Below, piece by piece: positions 25,714 to 33,115 of a stretch of DNA of 33,156 bases. This DNA comes from Micavibrio sp. (lineage in GTDB: Bacteria > Pseudomonadota > Alphaproteobacteria > Micavibrionales > Micavibrionaceae): contig JAPJRC010000020.1 of NCBI GenBank assembly GCA_030824805.1, positions 1-33,156 of the forward strand. The letters are read 5' to 3'. Under the pieces are notes generated by a model. It made no database searches and had not been told where the DNA came from. It saw nothing but the letters and a program-made list of their open reading frames with translations. Each line of letters opens with the position of its first letter. Position 1 is the first letter of the stretch. The position numbers and the translations under genes were made by a program.

Positions 25714-26820
25714 GTGGCAACATTTGAAACCAGAAAATACTTAAACAAGCGTACAGGGAAAACGCGGGAGCGAGTGCGCGTCAAAATTCGCTTGAAGGGA
25801 TTTCCTCCTGAAGAAGCAACCTTCGATTTGCAGTCCGACGCAAAAGCATGGGCAGCAAAGCGCGAGTACGAAATTCAATACCAGCAGAAGTTTGGTGTAG
25901 CGGCATTCAAAAATAATACTGTCAGCGATATGCTTGATCGCTATGGCCAGAGTTTGTCTGGCAGCAATCCACGCCGATACAAAACATCCAGACCGGTGAT
26001 CGCGCTTTGGAATAAGCGACTTGGTTTTGTAAAACTCCCTGACTTAACAAAAGATATAGTTATCCGTGAGCGTGATAAATTGAAACAACAGCACGTTAAA
26101 GGAAACATGCGGCGCAACAAGCTGACAAACGCCTCGGTCAACCGTCACATGTCGGTGCTTAAACGTGCGCTTAATATCGCTGTGAAGGAATGGGGATGGA
26201 TAACCAACAGTCCGCTCGACGGCATTAAGCCCTTGCCTGAACCAAAAGGCAGAACCCGATTTCTACAAGGAGATGAACTTGACCGCCTGTTAAACGCCAC
26301 TGCCATTTCTGACAATAAAGATTTGCGGGCATTGGTAGTGCTGGCTATTACGACCGGCGCAAGGCGTGGTGAATTAGTGGCGATCCGCCTGAAAGAAATA
26401 AATTTAGAACAGCGAATTATTATCCTGCCCAAGAGCAAGAACGGGAAGCCTCGTGTTCTGCGTCTTGAAGGGTATGCTTATGATCTGGTGAAGGGTCTTA
26501 TGGCTAGAGCAAAAAGCAAGCAGCTCTACCTGTTTCCGTCTCCGCATGATGTCTGCCGTCCGAACGACTTCCGTACAGCATGGAGAACGGCCATCCGCCG
26601 GTCAGCTTTGGAGGACTTCAAATTCCATGATTTACGCCATACAGCAGCCTCGTTCTACGCCATGCACGGGGCGGGTTTGCATCAGATTGCCGAAATTCTT
26701 GGCCACAGCAGCCTTCAGGTAACACAACGCTACACGCATTTGCTGGAAACACAGACCGCGAAAGTGGTAGAGAATACAGCAACAAAGGTGTTTGGCGATG
26801 ACAAAGCAAGATTGGCGTAA
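25714..26820 (+). CDS. Tyrosine integrase of the tRNA-Thr element
   Basis: A 368-residue phage-type integrase. It has an N-terminal arm-binding-like segment (1-60), a SAM-like core-binding domain (about 68-165) and a catalytic domain with Arg217 (GARRGE), a Lys near 240-242, His305-X2-Arg308, His331 (GHSS) and Tyr340 (RYTHL). All catalytic residues are present. Translation starts at GTG with GGAG 7 bases upstream. The gene points away from the tRNA and its 3' end overlaps the next gene by 23 bases. This arrangement is typical of an element integrated at the tRNA. Confidence 0.95.
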   Translation: MATFETRKYLNKRTGKTRERVRVKIRLKGFPPEEATFDLQSDAKAWAAKREYEIQYQQKFGVAAFKNNTVSDMLDRYGQSLSGSNPRRYKTSRPVIALWNKRLGFVKLPDLTKDIVIRERDKLKQQHVKGNMRRNKLTNASVNRHMSVLKRALNIAVKEWGWITNSPLDGIKPLPEPKGRTRFLQGDELDRLLNATAISDNKDLRALVVLAITTGARRGELVAIRLKEINLEQRIIILPKSKNGKPRVLRLEGYAYDLVKGLMARAKSKQLYLFPSPHDVCRPNDFRTAWRTAIRRSALEDFKFHDLRHTAASFYAMHGAGLHQIAEILGHSSLQVTQRYTHLLETQTAKVVENTATKVFGDDKARLA

Positions 26821-27526
26821 TCCTGAAGATTACGTCTATACATCTACTCTTGGATATGAAGGCTGGGCTTGGGAATTTCTTCGGAGAAACCTTTCGTATC
26901 GAGATTTTTATGCGGAGAATGCAGGACTTCCGGATGCAACCGCTGGGAACTGGGGTCTGCTTGAGTTGTATGATCCTGACCAACTCTATAATGAAGGTAT
27001 AAAGTTCTTTCGTGCCGATCCTTTTCCTATTATCAGCGGCTTCCCAACACTCGGTTTTTGCGGTGAGACTGAGAATGTCACCGTTGATTTCCCCAATATG
27101 ATGCCTGCGACAGAGTTAATTGAAACTCACCTTTCAGACTGCCCTAGTGATGTGCTGGTTATCGCTGTTCGCGCCGGAAAACCTATCCCGGCACAGCTTG
27201 ATGCTGTAAGAGCTGCGCTTGAAGAACACGAAAAGCAGTTTATCGTTCCGGAAGATATTCGTCTCCGGGTTCCTGAATTTACACGATATATAAGGATGCT
27301 TGATGCCCTTCGCTGTTCCGAAGGGGAATTAACCCAGGTAGAGATGATGAAGCTTATCCATCCTGATAAAACGTGGCCGGATGGAGATAAGGGCGAGCGA
27401 CTTGGATATGATAAAGCCACTGATAACCAAATCACTGATTACGCAAGCGAAACCGTTAAAAAGGCTAACGAACACGCTGATTTTATTTATCGCCGGTATA
27501 TCCGTCGCGTACAGGGAATTGCCTGA
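26798..27526 (+). CDS. DUF6499-like regulator-type protein
   Basis: A 242-residue product. The first 30 residues (DWRNPEDYVYTSTLGYEGWAWEFLRRN) match the N-terminal 'transcriptional regulator-like' domain DUF6499 found in many alphaproteobacterial mobile elements. The rest is not recognised. Its last 75 residues (EMMKLIHPDKTWPDGDKGERLGYDK) form a probable helical unit that may play a DUF2285-like part. Usually this domain occurs in small proteins; here it is joined to about 200 further residues. It overlaps the integrase by 23 bases, so it is coexpressed with it. Function unknown. Confidence 0.7.
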   Translation: MTKQDWRNPEDYVYTSTLGYEGWAWEFLRRNLSYRDFYAENAGLPDATAGNWGLLELYDPDQLYNEGIKFFRADPFPIISGFPTLGFCGETENVTVDFPNMMPATELIETHLSDCPSDVLVIAVRAGKPIPAQLDAVRAALEEHEKQFIVPEDIRLRVPEFTRYIRMLDALRCSEGELTQVEMMKLIHPDKTWPDGDKGERLGYDKATDNQITDYASETVKKANEHADFIYRRYIRRVQGIA

Positions 27527-27587
27527 CCTGTTTTAAGATTTTCCGCTATATCCGGTACACAACATCTTTGCTTTCTCGTAACGATGC

Positions 27588-27613
27588 AAAGAAGAACCTT
27601 GACGGTCTTCTTT
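27588..27613. repeat. Inverted repeat AAAGAAGA-N10-TCTTCTTT
   Basis: Perfect 8-bp arms in the leader of the first AlpA-like gene. A second inverted pair (TCTTTGC near 27555 and GCAAAGA near 27586) overlaps it, so alternative hairpins are possible. It could be an operator for the HTH proteins encoded just downstream. Confidence 0.4.
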
Positions 27614-27633
27614 AATCACGATGGAGCAAAGAA

Positions 27634-27903
27634 ATGCAAGTTAATGAGAAACTTCACACTTCGCGGCGAATTGTTCGCGTTAATGACCTCCCCACACTAC
27701 GCGGTTATGAGTGGCTGACAAAATCCGCGCTTAGGCACCTGATTTTCCAATCTAAGCCGAGGTTGAACTCTCGCGGCGAGGCAATCAAAACCAACGGACT
27801 TGTGGAAAGCGGGGCAGTTATCCGTATTGGACGGAAAATCCTTTTCGATCTCGACAAGTTTGACCTCTGGGTAGACAGCCACCGGCACGATCTGGGGGAA
27901 TAA
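27634..27903 (+). CDS. Small excisionase/AlpA-like HTH protein 1
   Basis: An 89-residue protein. Its middle (YEWLTKSALRHLIFQS) and end (SGAVIRIGRKILFDLDKFDLWVDSHR) follow the pattern of MerR-like winged HTH domains of AlpA and excisionase proteins, where the final 'arginine-rich strand, then Lys-X2-Trp' is typical. GGAG precedes the ATG by 8 bases. It is the first of two similar small genes. Such proteins control the integrase or bend DNA for excision. The exact role is open. Confidence 0.65.
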   Translation: MQVNEKLHTSRRIVRVNDLPTLRGYEWLTKSALRHLIFQSKPRLNSRGEAIKTNGLVESGAVIRIGRKILFDLDKFDLWVDSHRHDLGE

Positions 27904-27907
27904 GCCC

Positions 27908-28132
27908 ATGTACTTCGAGCCAAACAAATCTTTGCCGTTCATATCGGCAAAGCAGTTGAGCGTGCGGACTGGCATATCAATCCGCACGCTTTGTCGTATG
28001 CGGGCAGAAGGAACCGGACCGAAATTCCACAAGCTGGGACCACGGAAAATTATGTACCGGATCGAAGACGTGAACCAGTGGCTTGCGGATCGCTGCGCTG
28101 AAAAAGATGGGCCTGTAAGCAACAATGATTAG
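27908..28132 (+). CDS. AlpA/MerR-type HTH protein 2
   Basis: A 74-residue protein with a clear small HTH domain: FISAKQLSVRTGISIRTLCRMRAEGTGPKFHKLGPRKIMYRIEDVNQWL. This is the helix-turn-helix_17/AlpA pattern used by excisionases and phage-satellite regulators. It lies 4 bases after HTH protein 1 and overlaps the next gene by 8 bases, so the three are coupled. Confidence 0.8.
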   Translation: MYFEPNKSLPFISAKQLSVRTGISIRTLCRMRAEGTGPKFHKLGPRKIMYRIEDVNQWLADRCAEKDGPVSNND

Positions 28133-28646
28133 CCCGAAAGACTATAAACGCAGACCGCTTGCGGTGGCGATGTCCCTCACCTGTGGGAAGCAGAATGAAG
28201 CAATGCTGCTCTCAGAGGTTTGGGACTTTTTTATCCGCAGTAAAGCGACTGCTAATGGCAAAAAAGTTGTTGTTCAGACGGATGAACAACTCTGCTACCG
28301 AACCGGCCTTAGCTTCGACCAGACACGACGCGCCAAAAGAAGATTGATTTTGTGGGGATATTTTCAGGCTTGGCAGGCTGCAAGCTACCAGTACCACCAA
28401 GGCTTGATCGTGACACACATCCATCTGCCTGAGCAGGTGGTGAAGCTGATGAACGATTTACTAACGGGGACTGCGCAAATCTGCACAACTGGAATTGAGC
28501 AGAATTGCATAGCCCAGATTGTGCAGGGATGCCCACTTCCACTTTATATAGAAGAAGTAAGTAAGAATAAGGCTAAGCAGCCTCCCGGTTTTAGCATTCT
28601 AATCGACGAGCAAAAGCAGTTGGACGAACTGAAGGAGATAGTTTGA
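28125..28646 (+). CDS. Winged-helix-like protein, possible replication initiator
   Basis: A 173-residue protein. Residues 15-95 look like a winged helix: EAMLLSEVWDFFIRSKATA, TDEQLCYRTGLSFDQTRRAKRRLILWGYFQAW and a strand QGLIVTHIHLP. This recalls the N-terminal HTH of phage replisome organisers. The C-terminal part (96-173) is poorly ordered, Cys-containing (ICTTGIEQNC) and unrecognised. It overlaps the AlpA-like gene upstream and the next gene downstream (TGATG). A replication role is inferred from the DnaB-like gene that follows. Confidence 0.6.
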   Translation: MISPKDYKRRPLAVAMSLTCGKQNEAMLLSEVWDFFIRSKATANGKKVVVQTDEQLCYRTGLSFDQTRRAKRRLILWGYFQAWQAASYQYHQGLIVTHIHLPEQVVKLMNDLLTGTAQICTTGIEQNCIAQIVQGCPLPLYIEEVSKNKAKQPPGFSILIDEQKQLDELKEIV

Positions 28647-29224
28647 TGAACAAATTTTTGACACCGAGTGAAATATACCAAAAGGGATGCCTTACTCCGG
28701 AAAAGCATAGGGCTCTCGTCGAAAGATTTGATACCTACGCGCTGGTGTCTGGGTTGGGGGGCGGCAACCGCCGCTTTATCTGGGAGCCCCTGCCGGAAAT
28801 GACCAAATTGGAGCTCGATGCACTGAAAAAAGCTCGTCGGTTACCAGAATTTGGAAAGTACGGCGTGCTGTATGTGGGTGGAAACTCGTCGTTGGTTGTA
28901 AACCGGCTGATGTCAATAACTGGCTGCTTCGTCCGAAACTTCGTTGACGCTAGATACGTAACAATTGAGACCGCGATGAAAATGTTCAAAGCAGAGGGAT
29001 CAGTTTCTGGGGAAGTCGTGTGTATTCCTAACCTATACGCGAAAGGCTCTTCGCTCGGATGGCAGAAGGGCATGATGTACGATTTTCTTTTACACCAAAT
29101 GGCCGAGGGCAAGCTGATCTTTGCGTACGCGCAAGATTTGGAGGGCGTGGCATTTGAATACGGCCAACCTGCCGCCAATCATCTTTTGGAACGTTTTATC
29201 AAGATAGGAGAACTGAAATGCTAA
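28646..29224 (+). CDS. Unknown protein, possible degenerate helicase-loader-like
   Basis: A 192-residue protein started at ATG 28646 (GAAGGAG 8 bases upstream; a TTG lies one codon earlier). GVLYVGGNSSLVVNRLM (about residues 73-89) sits where a DnaC-type loader has its P-loop, but no GKT/GKS is present. The later AYAQDLEGVAFEYGQPAANHLLERF resembles the end of DnaC-like ATPases. If this reading is right, the protein is a loader that cannot bind ATP in the normal way; it may instead be unrelated. It is coupled to both neighbours and stands directly before the DnaB-like gene. Confidence 0.55.
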   Translation: MNKFLTPSEIYQKGCLTPEKHRALVERFDTYALVSGLGGGNRRFIWEPLPEMTKLELDALKKARRLPEFGKYGVLYVGGNSSLVVNRLMSITGCFVRNFVDARYVTIETAMKMFKAEGSVSGEVVCIPNLYAKGSSLGWQKGMMYDFLLHQMAEGKLIFAYAQDLEGVAFEYGQPAANHLLERFIKIGELKC

Positions 29225-30471
29225 TGCCGAACTGCCTTGGAATGCTTTTGATTTCTTCCCTTATGGCCGATGGGAGCTTGGAAACGTTTGGGCGTTTCAA
29301 GAATGGTGCCGCTCTGTTCGAACACGCACATGCTGAGGGCGAGGTATATGCGCATTTTGTGGGATTAGTCAGCAAGCTGGGCAAAGTTCCCGCTCATGCT
29401 ACTTTTGAAAAGGAAACGGGGTACAAGTTTGCGGAAGCGGTCGAACCCCCGCAATTCTATTGGGAAAAGCTTCAGGATAGACATGTCCATCGGGGTCTCC
29501 AGGTCTCCAGTGAATTTGCGGCAGACCTGCTAAAGCAGCAGAAGCCACGCGATGCACTTGCGGTGCTCGCCAAAGGGTTAGAGAAGCTTCGCACCGACGT
29601 GGTAACACATCCGATAATGGATTTTAAGAATGCGTCGGACACCATTATGAAGCTTCTCGCGAAAAAGGTGTCGGGAGACGTTTCAGCAGTTGAGTTCGGC
29701 TGGCCTACGCTTGACGAAATGAGTTCGGGGATGACCGCTGGGGATGTTATCTCCTTTGTCGGAAGACCCGGCTCTGGGAAAACATACATGATGCTCCAAT
29801 CGGCTCTGCACGTTTGGAGAATGCAGAAGCGGCCTGTGATGTTCCTTTCTTTGGAAATGTCGCCTGAGCAAATCGCATTACGCCTCGCTGGCATGGCCGC
29901 CAGCATCCCCTTCGACTGGATTAAAACAGGGGGCATTCCGACACATCCGATCAACAAACGAGAAGAGTTCAAAGCAATCCTTGACAGTTTCAAGGACGAT
30001 GAAGGTTCACTTCATATCCTTGATGCCAATTCCGCCGGGTCGGCGGGAGAGATCGAAGCACTGTGCATGCGGTTCAAGCCTGCCGCTGTCTTCGTGGATG
30101 CTGCGTATATGCTCAGTGTAGAGGGCCGCTATTCCAAATGGGAACGGGTCGGCGAGGCGTGCAAAGAGTTAAAGAAACTGGCAGTACGCCAGAACATTCC
30201 TGTAGTAGCAAGCTGGCAACTAAACCGTGAAAGCACCAAGGCAGGCTTGGTTGGTCTTCAACACATAGCCGGTTCAGACGAAATCAGCCAAATTTCGAGT
30301 GTGGTACTTGGCCTTTTTGAGGATGAAAGCAACATAAGCAACGCCATGCGCAGAAAGGTAAATGTTTTGAAGGGCCGTCATGGGGAGCAAGGATCGTTTT
30401 TTACTCACTGGTGTTTTCAAACGATGAATTTTTCAGAGGCAGAAGATAACCATATTATGGATGTCTTCTAA
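29218..30471 (+). CDS. DnaB-like replicative helicase of the element
   Basis: A 417-residue RecA-fold helicase. The N-terminal part (1-130) is short and divergent from host DnaB. The core has Walker A GRPGSGKT (182-189), FLSLEMSPEQIALRLAG, a Walker B-like VFVDAAYML (291-299), SWQLNRES and the DnaB-like GSDEISQISSVVLGL. An arginine-finger-like KGRHGEQGSF lies near 385. The usual Asp in Walker B (D294) is kept. AGGAG lies 7 bases before the ATG at 29218, which overlaps the previous gene. It suggests that the element replicates with its own helicase. Confidence 0.88.
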   Translation: MLMPNCLGMLLISSLMADGSLETFGRFKNGAALFEHAHAEGEVYAHFVGLVSKLGKVPAHATFEKETGYKFAEAVEPPQFYWEKLQDRHVHRGLQVSSEFAADLLKQQKPRDALAVLAKGLEKLRTDVVTHPIMDFKNASDTIMKLLAKKVSGDVSAVEFGWPTLDEMSSGMTAGDVISFVGRPGSGKTYMMLQSALHVWRMQKRPVMFLSLEMSPEQIALRLAGMAASIPFDWIKTGGIPTHPINKREEFKAILDSFKDDEGSLHILDANSAGSAGEIEALCMRFKPAAVFVDAAYMLSVEGRYSKWERVGEACKELKKLAVRQNIPVVASWQLNRESTKAGLVGLQHIAGSDEISQISSVVLGLFEDESNISNAMRRKVNVLKGRHGEQGSFFTHWCFQTMNFSEAEDNHIMDVF

Positions 30472-30855
30472 GTGGCCGCTATGACTCCTATGACTCTATT
30501 CGCTCCCGGGTGCAATTATTCTAGGCCATTTTTATTACCGTTTGCGGCAGGGTAAGATTATTTGGAATGCAATAATTCCAATCTGTTAGGTCCGTGGTAA
30601 AAAATTGGAAAACGTCGTCAAACGGTAGAATTACCGGAACATTCAAATACCTGTTTCAAGAAGCAAAGAACCGTCAAGAACCCAATAAAACAAGGGTTCT
30701 TTGAGGTTCAAGAAAACATCTTGAAACGTGCGATGTCAGGTAAACGAGCGTGGAAAATCTTAAAACGCATTTTAGATGGTAATTCCGTAATTATCCTTGA
30801 TCCCGCTTGCCATTCAGTCACGATTTTTTCATGGCCAATATCAAGGAGGATACGG
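30472..30855. other. 384-bp gene-free region with several small repeats
   Basis: It contains the tandem direct repeat CTATGACTC x2 (30479-30496), inverted repeats TTGGAAT-N6-ATTCCAA (30562-30581) and CGGTA-N4-TACCG (30623-30636), and AAGAACCC-N10-GGGTTCTT (30676-30701). It is AT-rich. This is the kind of sequence that hosts an origin or regulatory region, but no function can be assigned. An open frame reaches into it from the next gene, and I consider that frame untranslated here. Confidence 0.5.
30843..30849 (+). promoter_or_regulatory. Ribosome-binding site fixing a TTG start
   Basis: AAGGAGG, the full anti-Shine-Dalgarno match, 6 bases before TTG at 30856. It decides the start of the next gene. 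Confidence 0.75.
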
Positions 30856-31947
30856 TTGACCAGTTGTAAAAAAATTCTTGAAGCGTTGAAGGCAGACATT
30901 GAGGCACACAGCGGTGAAACTGTTGAGCCTTTATCGGGCGATAAATGGTTGCTGAGTTCATGTCTGCAAAAAGCGATCCGAAGAAACGAAACAATTACAG
31001 CGTGTCGTGCCGCCTTATCTATATGGACGCAGGATCGGCAGAGTTTTTGGCGTCGTATTCACCTTGCAGCGATAGAGGACATAGGGGCCGCTGATCCTGA
31101 AACCGTTGTAAAGGTTTTGATGGCCACGGCCTCGACCGCATGGCGGCGGCAGGTGGGCGATTTGAAGGTCGGGCTGTTCTTGACGCGCTTGCTGTGTGGA
31201 TCGATTAAGAACCGCATGGCCGATGAATTGTTCATACAGGCGGAGCGTGATCGTGGATACGGCGATTTTCGGGGGCGGTTGGCAAAGGCGGACGATAAAT
31301 TGCTGGCAGATTATGCTGGCCACAGGAACAGTCCGTTGATCGAGCGAAGTCTTGCCCTTTGGTATCTGGCCGGAACCAGAAAATTCCCGTCGGATGTAAT
31401 GCCGGGCCGGATCGGCTCTCCTGAAAAAGCGGTGCAGGTGTTGCGCGGCCTTGATGCGCCTGCCGATCTGGTGCAGTCCTGCATAAGCGTAATGGGCCGT
31501 ACCTCATGGCCGTTGTCGGTTTTCATGCCGCTGATCTGGCAAGAAGTTTCGAAACAACCACGGCCCTTGTATATTTTTTACAATCCGATTGCCCCTGCCC
31601 GGGATGTTGAAGGCATCCCGGTTTACGCGGCAGACATGTTTACCCGTACAGGACAGGCCAGCGTTCAGGAATTACGACGGGAAACGCCGGAGCTAAAGGC
31701 CTTCAGCGTGAAGCAGTTGAGTCTTGCCCTGTTTTATATTGAGGGCTGCAAGGTCGATAAAATCCTGACTTCGGATATTCTGGAGCAGTTTCGGCATAAT
31801 GCCGAGTTTACAGACGCGGAAAGCGTGGGACTGGATGCGCCTTCATTCTTGGGGCTGCGTGAGTGCATTGAAGCCAACATGCAGAAATTGAATGATATTC
31901 GGCAGAAGAAAATAAAGAGGGTATTGGATGGTGGCGGTCATGAATGA
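30856..31947 (+). CDS. Unknown protein with an MgsA/RarA C-terminal-like segment
   Basis: A 363-residue protein from a TTG start. Residues about 35-90 (LQKAIRRNETITACRAALSIW, FWRRIHLAAIEDIGAADPETV) resemble the helical C-terminal part of MgsA/RarA and clamp-loader proteins, where the 'EDIG-ADP' stretch is conserved. No ATPase domain with a Walker motif is present, so only this segment is shared. The rest (about 100-363) is helical and unrecognised. It overlaps the next integrase by 20 bases, so the two are a pair. The pairing suggests a role in the recombination or replication of the element. Confidence 0.7.
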   Translation: MTSCKKILEALKADIEAHSGETVEPLSGDKWLLSSCLQKAIRRNETITACRAALSIWTQDRQSFWRRIHLAAIEDIGAADPETVVKVLMATASTAWRRQVGDLKVGLFLTRLLCGSIKNRMADELFIQAERDRGYGDFRGRLAKADDKLLADYAGHRNSPLIERSLALWYLAGTRKFPSDVMPGRIGSPEKAVQVLRGLDAPADLVQSCISVMGRTSWPLSVFMPLIWQEVSKQPRPLYIFYNPIAPARDVEGIPVYAADMFTRTGQASVQELRRETPELKAFSVKQLSLALFYIEGCKVDKILTSDILEQFRHNAEFTDAESVGLDAPSFLGLRECIEANMQKLNDIRQKKIKRVLDGGGHE

Positions 31948-32866
31948 TCTGATGACTGCAACCACGCCCGAATTGCAAGAATACAAGACAAGATTTTATC
32001 TTGAGAACGCATTGGCAGGAAATACCCGCAAGGCGTACCGCGCCGATCTTGAACATTTTTTGTCTGCTGGCGGCGTTATTCCCGCCGGTCCTGAAACGAT
32101 AGCCGACTATTTAAGCCGATATGCGGGTGTTCTGGCTGTTTCGACGCTGCAACGAAGGCTGGTCAGCATTTCAAAGGCGCATACGATGCAAGGGCATCCC
32201 GATCCGGTGAAAACCGATCTCGTGCGCCTGACGTTTCGCGGCATTCGGCGAACCCATGCCAGGAAACAAAAACAGGCAGCCGCCTTGATGAAGGACGATC
32301 TGCTGACGATCCTGCGCCAGATGCCGGATACGCCGAAAGGCAAGAGAGACAAAGCCGTGTTGTTCGTCGGCTTCGCGGCTGGCCTGCGCCGCTCTGAAAT
32401 CGCCGGCCTTAATGTCAGAGATGTCGAGTTTGTGGCGAAAGGCATGACCATAACCTTGCGCCAGAGTAAAACCGACAGGCTGCGTGAAGGCCGCGTGGTT
32501 GCTATCCCGTTCGGGAGAACTGATGTATGCGCAGTGAAAATCCTGAAAGACTGGCTTGCCCTGCTGCCGGATCAGGAGGGACCATTATTCCGGCCCGTCG
32601 CCAAAGGCGGATGCATCGGCGGGCAACGCCTGAGCGATCATGCGATCAGCGATCTGGTAAAATTCTATGCCCGGAAGATCGGGTTGAATGCCGAAGAATT
32701 TTCGGGACATAGTATCCGGGCGGGGCTGGTATCGTCCTGTGCTCAAGCCGGGATTGCCTCATGGATCATCAAGCGCACGACCGGCCACCGCAGCGAAGAA
32801 ATGCTCCAGCGTTATATCCGCCCGGTCGAGGCATTTTCCTATAATGCCGCCGGAATGCTGTTCTAA
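31928..32866 (+). CDS. Second tyrosine recombinase (XerC/D-like length)
   Basis: A 312-residue recombinase without an arm-binding domain. Core-binding domain about 13-105 (RFYLENALAGNTRKAYRADLEHFL). Catalytic set: Arg154 (GLRRSE), Lys181 (SKTD), His261-X2-Arg264 (GHSIR), His287 (GHRS) and Tyr296 (RYIRP), all present. It belongs to the mobile-element 'integrase' type, not the chromosome-dimer XerC/D type, judging by sequence; this is not certain. The gene overlaps the preceding one and is followed by the structured-RNA candidate. Weak GAGG precedes the ATG at 31928; an internal ATG at 31940 is possible. Confidence 0.93.
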   Translation: MVAVMNDLMTATTPELQEYKTRFYLENALAGNTRKAYRADLEHFLSAGGVIPAGPETIADYLSRYAGVLAVSTLQRRLVSISKAHTMQGHPDPVKTDLVRLTFRGIRRTHARKQKQAAALMKDDLLTILRQMPDTPKGKRDKAVLFVGFAAGLRRSEIAGLNVRDVEFVAKGMTITLRQSKTDRLREGRVVAIPFGRTDVCAVKILKDWLALLPDQEGPLFRPVAKGGCIGGQRLSDHAISDLVKFYARKIGLNAEEFSGHSIRAGLVSSCAQAGIASWIIKRTTGHRSEEMLQRYIRPVEAFSYNAAGMLF

Positions 32867-32870
32867 TTCA

Positions 32871-32899
32871 TTGAAAATCAGCTATTTCCCAGATAACGT
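32871..32899 (+). promoter_or_regulatory. Candidate promoter of the structured RNA
   Basis: TTGAAA at 32871-32876 and TAACGT at 32894-32899 are separated by 17 bases. The -10 match is weak (3 of 6), so this is a suggestion only. The predicted start falls near 32906, just where the RNA structure begins. Confidence 0.35.
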
Positions 32900-32904
32900 A
32901 ACGC

Positions 32905-33098
32905 TGTGATCAAAAGATCACCGGGACTTTAGAAATCCCGCAATAGTCGGTGGCGTGACCGTCATCACGTCGCTTCTCAGCTTATGGCCGGGAGGCGGCG
33001 GTTATGTCCAAGCTTCGGCTAAAGGCCGTCGCGGTCGTACTATTGCGGCTTTCTAAACTCCCGGCTGCCAAGAGAAATCTTGGTGGCCGTTTTATTTT
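32905..33098 (+). ncRNA. Highly structured RNA candidate (unrecognised)
   Basis: Small hairpin GTGATC-AAAA-GATCAC (32905-32921), then a long closing stem: CCGGGA, TTTAGAAA and CCGCAATAGT (32921-32947) pair with ACTATTGCGG, TTTCTAAA and TCCCGG (33039-33064), giving 24 bp with two small internal interruptions. Inside are hairpin 32952-32971 (7 bp) and hairpin 32995-33032 (9 bp incl. wobble pairs), which contains AGC-TTCG-GCT. A terminator follows. I match it to no known class. It may be a stand-alone RNA or the leader of the CDS at 33116. Confidence 0.6.
33062..33098 (+). terminator. Terminator after the structured RNA
   Basis: A 12-bp stem (33062-33073 with 33078-33089, two G-T pairs), GAAA tetraloop and TTTTATTTT. 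Three bases of its 5' arm (33062-33064) are also needed by the closing stem of the RNA, so the two structures compete slightly. Confidence 0.85.
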
Positions 33099-33115
33099 AA
33101 CCGAGCGAGGACAGA

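Noticed and set aside
31946..31960. CTGATGA, as in the core of a hammerhead ribozyme
   Set aside because: It is within the start of the recombinase gene and the second core (GAAA next to stem III) and stems are absent.
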